Part shown: positions 25,884 through 33,391 of the stretch, one piece after another
How the letters are laid out: every line of letters starts with the position of its first letter
How positions within the stretch are numbered: position 1 is the stretch's first letter
From: Phycisphaera mikurensis NBRC 102666
Lineage (GTDB): Bacteria > Planctomycetota > Phycisphaerae > Phycisphaerales > SM1A02
Assembly (NCBI GenBank): GCA_945878575.1
Contig: CAMDUB010000004.1
Span: 1 to 64,000 of the forward strand
Direction of reading: 5' to 3'
Length of the DNA stretch: 64,000 nt
Notes under the pieces: model-generated
Databases searched by the model: none
Told to the model about the DNA's origin: nothing
The model's input: the letters and a program-made list of their open reading frames with translations, nothing else
Position numbers and translations under genes: made by a program

Positions 25884-27454
25884 AACAACAACTGCAACTG
25901 CGCACGCACCACCACGCCGCCGTTCCCTGTGCCGGTACCGGTCCCACGCCAGTCGGTGCCGGCAATCGGCTCTCCAAAGAGTCCGTTCGAGAACTGAATG
26001 GAATCGAAGGCCCACCCGGCATCAAGAGTGAACTTCACGTCGTTCTTATTGAAGTAGTAGTTGAAACCCACCGTCGCAAGATTGAGCGTTTGCCTGCTGA
26101 GCGCAGAATTCACATCCGAAGCCGCCTGACCCGAGTTAACGCGCAGGAACTCATAGCGTGCGATCAGTTCAAGTGCATCTGCCACGAAGAACCCGCCCTG
26201 CACCACCGCACCGTAAGACAGACTGCCCTCGATCCCCTGCGCAACAGCAGCATTCCCTCCGTCATAGAGGTAGTTACCAAGAAACGCACTCCAAAGACTC
26301 CAACCGTTACCGCGCAGGTTGAAGTCAGCCGTGTAAGTGAGAAGCGTCAGTTGATCATTCGTAGTCGGTGAAATCTGACCATTGCCAATCGATGGGCGAC
26401 CGTCAGGTGGATTTCCCGGCGCATGCTGCCAATTCACCGCGACGCCCAACATCGCGGCAAACGGACTTCCGCGCCACCCTTGCATATCTTTGAACTGACC
26501 CCAATCGCCGTCAAGTTTATATTCAGCACGACCAGTGAAAGCCCAACTTATAACCTCGCCATTTGGCTGAATAGCAGCGAGATTTCGATTCGCACCACCA
26601 TCGTTGTACGAGGCGTACGTGCGAAGTTTCTCTGACTCCCACCCAAGCAGAATGCCCTGAATCCATTTGGTGTTGTAGTACTGATTCACCAACGAGCGCT
26701 CTGCAAATTGCTGCGTGCGGCTCGAGGTGTTCTCTTCGTAATTGAAGAAGTTCTTCCACTGCCCTGCGCGCAGGAAGAACCCATCGCCGAGCGCCTTTTG
26801 AATGAATACATCCTCAAGGTTGAAGGGGTTATTGAGATTCCCGCCATCGCGGTCCGACGCAAACTGCACGCGGTAGGTCCAGCTTGGATCAAACACGTGA
26901 CCAAAGAAATTGATGCGCACGCGCCGCAACTCAAAGCCACTTTCGTTCTGCGCACCAGCCTGTCGTTGTTCAGAATTCAAGGAACTACGAGTCGCATACG
27001 CATAGGAGAATCGCGACTGCACCTGCCCGCCGATATTCATCCGATAGTTTCCATCAGCGCTGGCGAGGTAGAACCCATTGTCGTAGCCCGCGATGGCACC
27101 CTCTTTTCGGAATGAAGACCGATTGGCCGAGTCACTGAGCGCGTCAGTCACAATGCCACGAATCTGTTGTGCGCGCTGCGCAGTCAGCCAAACCTCGCCG
27201 TTCTCTGACTTCAGTTCCTCAATCTTCTTCTCTTGCTCATCGGTCTTGCGCCGGAGCGCTTCAACCTCTGACTGCAGGCGATCAAAGCGGTCCATCGTTG
27301 AGTCTGGAGTGGCGACTCGGTCGGGCGGTGCTGACTCAGGCGCGGCGGCCGAAGCGGGCGGATCGGTGTCCCTGCTCCAAGCAGGTAGCGCGGCAACACC
27401 CAGAGCACCTGCAACGGCGATGAACAGGGTTGTGGGCGTTACGCCGAGCGGCAT
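25880..27454 (-). CDS. Phosphate-selective porin (OprP/OprO-like) outer-membrane protein
   Basis: A 524-residue exported protein. MPLGVTPTTLFIAVAGALGVAALP is a signal peptide. Residues 45-80 form a coiled coil, DRFDRLQSEVEALRRKTDEQ, which trimeric porins often carry. The remainder is beta-rich with alternating aromatic residues (GYDNGFYLAS, FELRRVRINFFGHVFDPSW), matching the OprP/OprO family, and the last residue is phenylalanine as in outer-membrane barrels. It would import anions such as phosphate, but specificity is inferred only. The start at 27454 is set by the signal peptide. Confidence 0.75.
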   Translation of the reverse strand: MPLGVTPTTLFIAVAGALGVAALPAWSRDTDPPASAAAPESAPPDRVATPDSTMDRFDRLQSEVEALRRKTDEQEKKIEELKSENGEVWLTAQRAQQIRGIVTDALSDSANRSSFRKEGAIAGYDNGFYLASADGNYRMNIGGQVQSRFSYAYATRSSLNSEQRQAGAQNESGFELRRVRINFFGHVFDPSWTYRVQFASDRDGGNLNNPFNLEDVFIQKALGDGFFLRAGQWKNFFNYEENTSSRTQQFAERSLVNQYYNTKWIQGILLGWESEKLRTYASYNDGGANRNLAAIQPNGEVISWAFTGRAEYKLDGDWGQFKDMQGWRGSPFAAMLGVAVNWQHAPGNPPDGRPSIGNGQISPTTNDQLTLLTYTADFNLRGNGWSLWSAFLGNYLYDGGNAAVAQGIEGSLSYGAVVQGGFFVADALELIARYEFLRVNSGQAASDVNSALSRQTLNLATVGFNYYFNKNDVKFTLDAGWAFDSIQFSNGLFGEPIAGTDWRGTGTGTGNGGVVVRAQLQLLF

Positions 27455-27546
27455 GATTGAGGCAAGGTACCTGCACGAAAGAGTGGTCACAACTGCGATA
27501 CCGATATCCCCCGCCGCTGCAAATTTCCCCGTCATTATGCCGCTCA

Positions 27547-28773
27547 ATGAACGCTGCCCGCCTCGCGGCGCCCGATTACGCTGCGCAGTTGATGACACAC
27601 CTGAAGCCGACAGATCACTCGATTCCCGCATCGCTCGAACGCGTGACGGCGTGGCTCGCCAAGGAACAGCCGTCCGCTGGCGGTGCACCGACCACTTCCA
27701 CCCTACGGCTCCTGACCGCGCTGTTGCGCCTTGAGTCCACTGAGCGCGCCGATACGCTCAAGTCTTCATTCGCTGCAACGATTGCAGCTGGCGCGGTGCC
27801 GAACACGCCCACCTATGACTCGTTCGTAGCGGCACTGCATGAGTTGCTCGGTCGCGCCAATTATCGAGAGATTTCAGGTGCAGAATTGCAAGAGGCCTTC
27901 GATTCCGAAGCGCTGTCATCAGTCAAAATCCAGGTTGACATGGCCGCGTTCGCTGCACTGCATATCTTTGCGCGTGGCAAAGATCGGCGTGCCGAAACCG
28001 TGCGCTCACTCTTTGGCATGCGCAAGCGGCGCGTTGAATTTGATGTCTTGGAGCGAGTCTTTGTGTTCTCAAGCCTTGCAACAAGTGATGGGGCGCTCAA
28101 CCTCAAGCTCTTTGGAAACATCCCTGTGCCGGATATGGAAATGCTGCTTCCCAACTGCAAAGTGAAGATGCGGCGCGTCGACCAAGCGGTGGTTTTCCTT
28201 CCAGCCACCATCAGTGTGGTGCTTGCTGCGTCGAAAGTGCTGTTTTCGCTCACTGCCATTTGGAGTGCCATTCAGTTCTACACCGGTCTGTCCAAGGACG
28301 AACCGATTGTTTCCGGCGGTTGGGGACTGGTGGCCGCTGGGTCGTTCACACTGCTTGGCATCACCATGGGCGCGTACACCAAGTACCAGAAGCGACGGCT
28401 CGAATACGCGAATGCGCATTCACGAACGCTGTACTTTCAAACGCTCGATAGCGAGTCCGGCGCGTTCCTACGCGTGCTCGACGAGGCGTTTGAAGAAGAA
28501 GCCAAGGAAGCAGTGTTGGCATACGCGTTCCTGGTAGCCCACGGACCAAGCACTGAACAAGCACTCGATGATCGGGTTGAGCAATGGCTCAGCACCAAGA
28601 TCGGCGCACCGGTCGACTTTGAAGTGGACGATGCGCTCGCTAAGTTGGAACGCCTTGGAGTTGCCACGCGGACAAGGACGGGCTCGGATGCGAGCGATAC
28701 ATGGTCAGCCGTGCCGCCTTCCATCGCCACGGAAAGCCTGCGCGCTCGGTGGGTGACGATGGGGCCGAGTTGA
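27547..28773 (+). CDS. DUF3754 family (TMEM143-like) membrane protein
   Basis: A 408-residue protein. IPVPDMEMLLPNCKVKMRRVDQ is the signature segment of DUF3754, near residue 200. Two membrane segments follow: one near 230-250 and one near 265-290. The N-terminal 190 residues are soluble, and the C-terminal 110 include a winged-helix-like EVDDALAKLERLGV. Homologues occur in bacteria and in mitochondria (TMEM143); their role is unknown. The start at 27547 avoids overlap with the divergent porin gene. Confidence 0.65.
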   Translation: MNAARLAAPDYAAQLMTHLKPTDHSIPASLERVTAWLAKEQPSAGGAPTTSTLRLLTALLRLESTERADTLKSSFAATIAAGAVPNTPTYDSFVAALHELLGRANYREISGAELQEAFDSEALSSVKIQVDMAAFAALHIFARGKDRRAETVRSLFGMRKRRVEFDVLERVFVFSSLATSDGALNLKLFGNIPVPDMEMLLPNCKVKMRRVDQAVVFLPATISVVLAASKVLFSLTAIWSAIQFYTGLSKDEPIVSGGWGLVAAGSFTLLGITMGAYTKYQKRRLEYANAHSRTLYFQTLDSESGAFLRVLDEAFEEEAKEAVLAYAFLVAHGPSTEQALDDRVEQWLSTKIGAPVDFEVDDALAKLERLGVATRTRTGSDASDTWSAVPPSIATESLRARWVTMGPS

Positions 28774-28874
28774 GCGGGCGCGGAAACGCGTGGGCGCGCG
28801 CGCCGAAACGCGTAGGGGCGCGTGCCTGACGGCGATATCAATGAATCGACAGCCGCCCTGCCGATGATCGTTGC

Positions 28875-29234
28875 ATGACTACCAACACTTCCGGGTCGTG
28901 TCTTGGCTGGAAATCACTTGTTACTTCAGTTGTCATCGTGGGCGGCGCGTGCGCTTTACTTGCAGCGGGGAACGTAGCCGCGCCCAATCCCGGTCGCTGC
29001 GTTGCCATGGGTCTCGACACCAGCGGGCGCGAATCGCGACTGCCAAAGCAAGTGATTGCCAATGCCACCAACCTCACCATCCGCGGTTCGATTCCATGCA
29101 TGGACCAGGTGATGGCGTGGACCGTCGCCGGTCCGTACCGCGCATTCGAAGATGGGACCGTGGAGATGCTGGCGTCGCCAGTACCGCCCTGCCAAGGCGG
29201 CGACTACTACGTATGGATTGCGTTTCCGAAGTAA
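28875..29234 (+). CDS. Small hypothetical protein with N-terminal signal or anchor
   Basis: A 119-residue protein. Residues 13-34 are hydrophobic (VTSVVIVGGACALLAAG) and would act as a signal or anchor. The remainder holds three cysteines and ends WIAFPK. No family is recognised. Confidence 0.5.
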   Translation: MTTNTSGSCLGWKSLVTSVVIVGGACALLAAGNVAAPNPGRCVAMGLDTSGRESRLPKQVIANATNLTIRGSIPCMDQVMAWTVAGPYRAFEDGTVEMLASPVPPCQGGDYYVWIAFPK

Positions 29235-29252
29235 CCGCCGAGCGCCGAGCGT

Positions 29253-29624
29253 TTATGCAGCGGAAGTCTTCGGGTTGGGACCAAAGCGGTTCGTGCCGGG
29301 CGTGCTGTCCATCACCATGAAGATGAAGAAGATGATGGTGCCGAGCAATGGAAGCATATGGATGAAGATCCAAAGCCCGGTGCGGTCCGTGTCATGCAGG
29401 CGGCGGAATACGACGGCCAGCCATGGCAGCGCCACCGCCAAACCGTAGATCGCACACAACGGTCCCGGTCCGTAATCACCAATGGCGTGCCCCATCACGC
29501 GGTCAATAGCCAGCAGGCCGGCATACACAAAGAAGTTCACAATCATGAACATCCAATACTCCATGCGTCGAGCGCGGCCGGAGAAGCCGACGTAATTCTT
29601 GAAGACGGCGAGGTACCAGTTCAT
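29253..29624 (-). CDS. DUF805 family inner-membrane protein
   Basis: A 123-residue member of DUF805. The N-terminal NWYLAVFKNYVGFSGRARRMEYW is diagnostic, followed by about three membrane segments and the VVFRRLHDTDRTGLW motif. Role unknown. The start at 29624 agrees with the family and follows an AAAGGT-type site. Confidence 0.85.
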   Translation of the reverse strand: MNWYLAVFKNYVGFSGRARRMEYWMFMIVNFFVYAGLLAIDRVMGHAIGDYGPGPLCAIYGLAVALPWLAVVFRRLHDTDRTGLWIFIHMLPLLGTIIFFIFMVMDSTPGTNRFGPNPKTSAA

Positions 29625-29705
29625 GCGGTGACCTTTCGATTGATCCTCCGGGAGTGTGCCCCGTTGGAGTGAATTCCGGCGCATTGCCGGCGGGCGGTAT
29701 TGCAA

Positions 29706-29960
29706 AGCGCTGCAACACCGAAGGTTGCGATGCTATGCGGAACAGAGCTCACCATGCCCCCCAACGACAAGTCATCCACAATCTGATGATCCGCCACGAT
29801 CCGCGCTGATTTCACTTGCGCGCGCGGCGCTAGGAATTACCATCGTCGCCGATCGCACGTTCCGGAGCAATGCCTAACTCGAAACCACCGGCCGACTGCG
29901 GACGCTCCACGCTCGCATCGGAAGGACATGCTCGCGCACCAACCACTGAAGGAAAGACTC
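29706..29960. other. Intergenic stretch upstream of the RuvB-like gene
   Basis: I see no supported gene or clear promoter in these 255 bases. A GAAGGAAAG ribosome site lies at the right edge. Confidence 0.4.
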
Positions 29961-30947
29961 ATGGACGAGTCAAGAAACGCTCACGCACGCGCAAACGCCA
30001 ACGCCCACGCCAAAGTCAACGCAACGATGCTCGATCACACGCATCTTGTCGCGCCGACCCTGAGTCATCTTGGAGAATGCCCAGCCATCGGTCGCGCACT
30101 TTCAGCGATCGTTGAGCAATCCCTGCAGACTGGCAAGCGATTTCCGCACACGCTTCTCATTGGTGTCGCAGATAGTTCAAAGCGCATCATCGCTGCGACC
30201 ATTGCTGCAGAGATGGCTGTGCCGATTCACTACATCGATTTAGTGCAGATTCGCAGTGGCGACGCTTTGCACGCGGTGCTCCGTCATGTGACAGCCGGGG
30301 CGATAGTCCTGATGAGCGGTATCGACTGCACCCACGAAGGGACCTTCGCTGACCTTGCACGTGCGGTCAACGGGCGTGAGCGACTCAAGGAACCGAGTCT
30401 CGCCTCGTGGATGCGCGAGATGACCCGTGAGGAATGGCAGAAGAACTCCCGGCAAGCCTCATTGAAATACGCAGATTTCACCGTGATTTTGACTTGTCGT
30501 AAGAGCCACCCCGCCCACGCCACCTACCTGCGGTGGGTTGAGCGGCACTACTTCACCAAACAGTACGAAGGAGGCGAAGTTGCACGACTCAGCCGACTCT
30601 TTCGGCATACCGACCGAACCGTCGATGACGACGTGATCTGCCTCATTGCCAAGGTGACCACCACGTTCGGCGTCCGTACTCTTGAGGCTGCAAATGCTAT
30701 CGTCGAGCGAATGCGTAGCAGTGGCATTGAGCGCCTTGACAAGCGCACGTACGGCGAGCATTTTGAGGACATGTTCGCAGCGCTCCTCGACCCAAAGCGT
30801 GTCGCCGCATACAAGAAGAAACTGGAGCGTCTGGAACAGGCTGCCCGAAAGGCCGCCGTAGCGGAAGCAATGCAGCACACCTCGACGGGCGCAACGACCA
30901 ATGCGCCAGATGCTGCATCAAACATCAGCGGCGCGATCGCGGCGTGA
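29961..30947 (+). CDS. RuvB-like AAA+ protein with degenerate nucleotide site
   Basis: A 328-residue protein whose residues 40-240 follow the RuvB core: GECPAIGRALSAIVEQSLQTGK, FPHTLLIGVADSSKRII, IAAEMAVPIHYID, and GDALHAVLRHVTAGAIVLM. Where RuvB has the P-loop GPPGLGKT, this protein has GVADSSKR (68-75), and where RuvB has the DEIH Walker B, it has LMSGID. ATP binding is therefore doubtful. The C-terminus is charged and coiled-coil-like. The ATG at 29961 has a good AAGGAAAG site; an in-frame ATG at 29928 does not. I propose a non-catalytic paralogue of an AAA+ ATPase. Confidence 0.55.
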   Translation: MDESRNAHARANANAHAKVNATMLDHTHLVAPTLSHLGECPAIGRALSAIVEQSLQTGKRFPHTLLIGVADSSKRIIAATIAAEMAVPIHYIDLVQIRSGDALHAVLRHVTAGAIVLMSGIDCTHEGTFADLARAVNGRERLKEPSLASWMREMTREEWQKNSRQASLKYADFTVILTCRKSHPAHATYLRWVERHYFTKQYEGGEVARLSRLFRHTDRTVDDDVICLIAKVTTTFGVRTLEAANAIVERMRSSGIERLDKRTYGEHFEDMFAALLDPKRVAAYKKKLERLEQAARKAAVAEAMQHTSTGATTNAPDAASNISGAIAA

Positions 30948-30964
30948 AGCGGTGTAGAGATCCC

Positions 30965-30979
30965 TGAACAGATTGTTCA
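30965..30979. promoter_or_regulatory. Perfect short palindrome
   Basis: TGAACA-GAT-TGTTCA is a perfect inverted repeat in the gap between the convergent RuvB-like and prfC genes. Its position between convergent ends argues against an operator role; it may be a small terminator stem. Confidence 0.3.
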
Positions 30980-31061
30980 TGAGTGTCTGTGCGCGGCACA
31001 TGGCACGCCCGAAACGGCGTCGAGGAACCGAAAGCGCATATGAACTACAAAGAGCCTCGAA

Positions 31062-32657
31062 TTACCGCCCCGTAAACGGCGCTGTCCCCAATTCCACGCC
31101 TGGGTTCTTTTGGGTGAAGTAGCGCATCGGCCACTCATCAGAGAAGAGCACCATCGGCCGACCCTCGTGATCTTCGGCGAGGCTTGCATCAGCAAAGACC
31201 TCCGGATGGAAGTCCGCTGGCGCCCCGTCCTTCTTCCACCAGCGCGCCAGTTTCCAACGCGTCGGCTCCAACCGGCATTCCGCGCTGTACTCGCTCTCCA
31301 TTCGATACTGCAGCACCTCAAACTGCAGCGGACCAACCGCAGCAAGTACGGGGCGCCGCACCATGCCACCCGGACCGCTGAGCATGTGGTACTGCCGCAC
31401 CACGCCTTCTTGCAGCAACTGCTTCAGACCAAGCGCGTACTTCTTGGCATTACCAGCGCTCGGATTATGAATGTACGAGAAGCACTCCGGCACAAATGAC
31501 GGCATCTCGTTGTAGCAAATGCTTCGATCCGTAGTGAGCGTGTCACCGATGCCAAGCGAATCATGACCAACAATGCCGACCACGTCGCCGGCAAGCCCTT
31601 CGTCCACCGTTTCACGATCACGCCCAAACAGGCGCTGCGCGTTGTTGAGTTTGATCTTGCGACCACTCTGCACATGAAGGACGGTCATTTCACGTTCAAA
31701 TCCACCACTCACCACGCGTACAAATGCAATGCGATCGCGGTGGCGCGGATCCATATTCGCCTGAATCTTGAACACAAATCCACTGAAGGCAGGATCCTCA
31801 GGCATCACCATCCGGTCGCCGGAGCACCGCGGACCGGGTCCCTGCGAATGCGCTAAGAAACCGTCGAGCAACAGCTGCACACCGAAGTTATTCATAGCGC
31901 TTCCGAAGTACACGGGCGTGATTTCGCCACGCTGCACGCGCTCTTGGTCAAACGAATCACCAAGGCTGCCAAGCAGCTCAATTTCTTCGCGCGCCTTGGC
32001 ATACACATCCGCATCAATCTTCTGAACGATGAACGGATCGTCAATACCCATCACCTTCACCGGCGCGGCCTGCGCGTTCTTGGCGGCGCGCTCGAATAGG
32101 TGGACCTGCTTCTCAAGACGGTCGTACACGCCACGGAACTCAGGACCATTGCCAAGCGGCCAGTTCACTGGGAACGGCGCAATACCGAGCGCCTTCTCCA
32201 AGTCATCCAGCAACTGCAGCGGTTCGCGCGTGGGGCGATCGCACTTATTCATGAAGGTGAAGATCGGCACACCGCGACGTCGGCACACTTCAAACAGTTT
32301 GCGCGTCTGCGTCTCGATACCCTTACCGGCATCAATCACCATGATCGCGGCATCAACAGCCGTGAGCACGCGGTAGGTGTCCTCACTAAAGTCATTGTGG
32401 CCCGGCGTATCAAGAAGGTTGATGCGAAAGTTGTCGTAGTCAAACTGCAGCACGGTGCTGGAGATGGAGATGCCGCGCTGGCGCTCCAGTTCCATCCAGT
32501 CACTGGTAGTGGCGCGCTGGTTCTTGCGCGCGGTGATCGAGCCGGCTAACTCAAGCGCTCCGCCATAGAGCAGCAGTTTCTCCGTAAGCGTGGTCTTGCC
32601 GGCATCCGGGTGAGAGATGATGGCGAACGTACGACGAGGGAGCGTGGCGGAAGACAT
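31062..32657 (-). CDS. prfC: Peptide chain release factor 3
   Basis: A 531-residue translational GTPase that removes RF1 or RF2 from ribosomes after termination. G1 is SHPDAGKTT (15-23), G2 follows in RGISISS, G3 is DTPGHNDF, G4 is NKCDRP. The C-terminal domains follow the RF3 pattern, with VLQYRMESEYSAECRLEP and FSDEWPMRYF. Length is normal. I chose Met at 32657 because RF3 proteins begin a few residues before the RRTFAIISHPDAG motif. Confidence 0.95.
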   Translation of the reverse strand: MSSATLPRRTFAIISHPDAGKTTLTEKLLLYGGALELAGSITARKNQRATTSDWMELERQRGISISSTVLQFDYDNFRINLLDTPGHNDFSEDTYRVLTAVDAAIMVIDAGKGIETQTRKLFEVCRRRGVPIFTFMNKCDRPTREPLQLLDDLEKALGIAPFPVNWPLGNGPEFRGVYDRLEKQVHLFERAAKNAQAAPVKVMGIDDPFIVQKIDADVYAKAREEIELLGSLGDSFDQERVQRGEITPVYFGSAMNNFGVQLLLDGFLAHSQGPGPRCSGDRMVMPEDPAFSGFVFKIQANMDPRHRDRIAFVRVVSGGFEREMTVLHVQSGRKIKLNNAQRLFGRDRETVDEGLAGDVVGIVGHDSLGIGDTLTTDRSICYNEMPSFVPECFSYIHNPSAGNAKKYALGLKQLLQEGVVRQYHMLSGPGGMVRRPVLAAVGPLQFEVLQYRMESEYSAECRLEPTRWKLARWWKKDGAPADFHPEVFADASLAEDHEGRPMVLFSDEWPMRYFTQKNPGVELGTAPFTGR

Positions 32658-32877
32658 GGAGGGAGCCAATGGTACGGCTCCTTGGGGCAACACGGGCTGC
32701 CGCTGTTGCAACTGCCAACCCGAGTAATACCGCACTCCGATTGACCACCAGTGAACCGGTCACCCGTCGAGTGGCCTGCGGCGCAACTGCTCAAAGTCCG
32801 CCAAATCCTGCGGTCGGCCAGCGGCAACTTTGCTTCATATCAGTGACTCACGATCAATGAACGCAATGTCCAGCGTG

Positions 32878-33084
32878 TCAGCACGCAGCATGACCACACC
32901 AAAGATCAAGATCACCCGTGGTCCTGGGGCGTGCGTGGAGGCTCACCGCAAAGCCCCCGAACACCAACGTCCGCGCACCATGGCGCTCGCAGCACTTCAA
33001 GAACGCGAGGAATTCGTTCGGCCACATGATCGCGTCCATAGGTTGCCTCTCGCAGGAATAAGGCGGCCGCAATTCGCTCAACAT
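32878..33084 (-). pseudogene. Truncated nucleotidyltransferase remnant
   Basis: A protein fragment of at most 68 residues; the recognisable part starts near 33039 with MDAIMWPNEFLAFL. It reads FLAFLKCCERHGARTLVFGG, then FAVSLHARPRTTGDLDLW, the start of an AbiEii/MNT-type nucleotidyltransferase with the GG and DxD motifs. It then stops abruptly after CGHAAC instead of continuing for another hundred or so residues. I read it as a decayed or cut gene. Confidence 0.6.
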
Positions 33085-33175
33085 CCGACTTCAGCGCCCA
33101 CTCATGCACCGCGTCGCGGGCCGAAGTGACCGATAGAACCTCGAAGTATGTGCGGTCAAATGTTGGCCGATCCAT
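32912..33175 (-). CDS. Small protein usually paired with a nucleotidyltransferase (antitoxin-like)
   Basis: An 87-residue reading frame. EWALKSDVERIAAALFLREATYGRD followed by AERIPRVLEVL looks like the short proteins found directly upstream of AbiEii/MNT-like nucleotidyltransferases. Its tail beyond residue 62 reads through the start of the nucleotidyltransferase frame, so its true end is uncertain and it may be part of the same decay. Function as an antitoxin is only suggested by that pairing. Confidence 0.4.
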   Translation of the reverse strand: MDRPTFDRTYFEVLSVTSARDAVHEWALKSDVERIAAALFLREATYGRDHVAERIPRVLEVLRAPWCADVGVRGLCGEPPRTPQDHG

Positions 33176-33391
33176 GCAGGCATCATACGGCGATTCGTCA
33201 ACGAGTCTGCGTTCTGTACGCTCGCTTTGCCATTACGGGCACTTCGGACAGTCGCTTGGAAACTTGAGCGTGGCGTTGTACGGGGCACCTACACCCGAAT
33301 TGCAGGACAGCGTTGGCCAGCAACTGCAATACTCGATGGAGTCACAGATCCACGAGTCGTAGAGGCATCCGCGATTCCTGCACAGAGCCGC
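33176..33391. other. Gap without a supported gene
   Basis: This 216-base gap lies between the truncated nucleotidyltransferase pair and the end of the large secreted protein gene. No family or clear regulatory site is seen. Confidence 0.35.

Noticed and set aside
30965-30979. TGAACA-GAT-TGTTCA as a LexA-type box
   Set aside because: The spacing has an odd number of bases between the half-sites and it lies between convergent gene ends.
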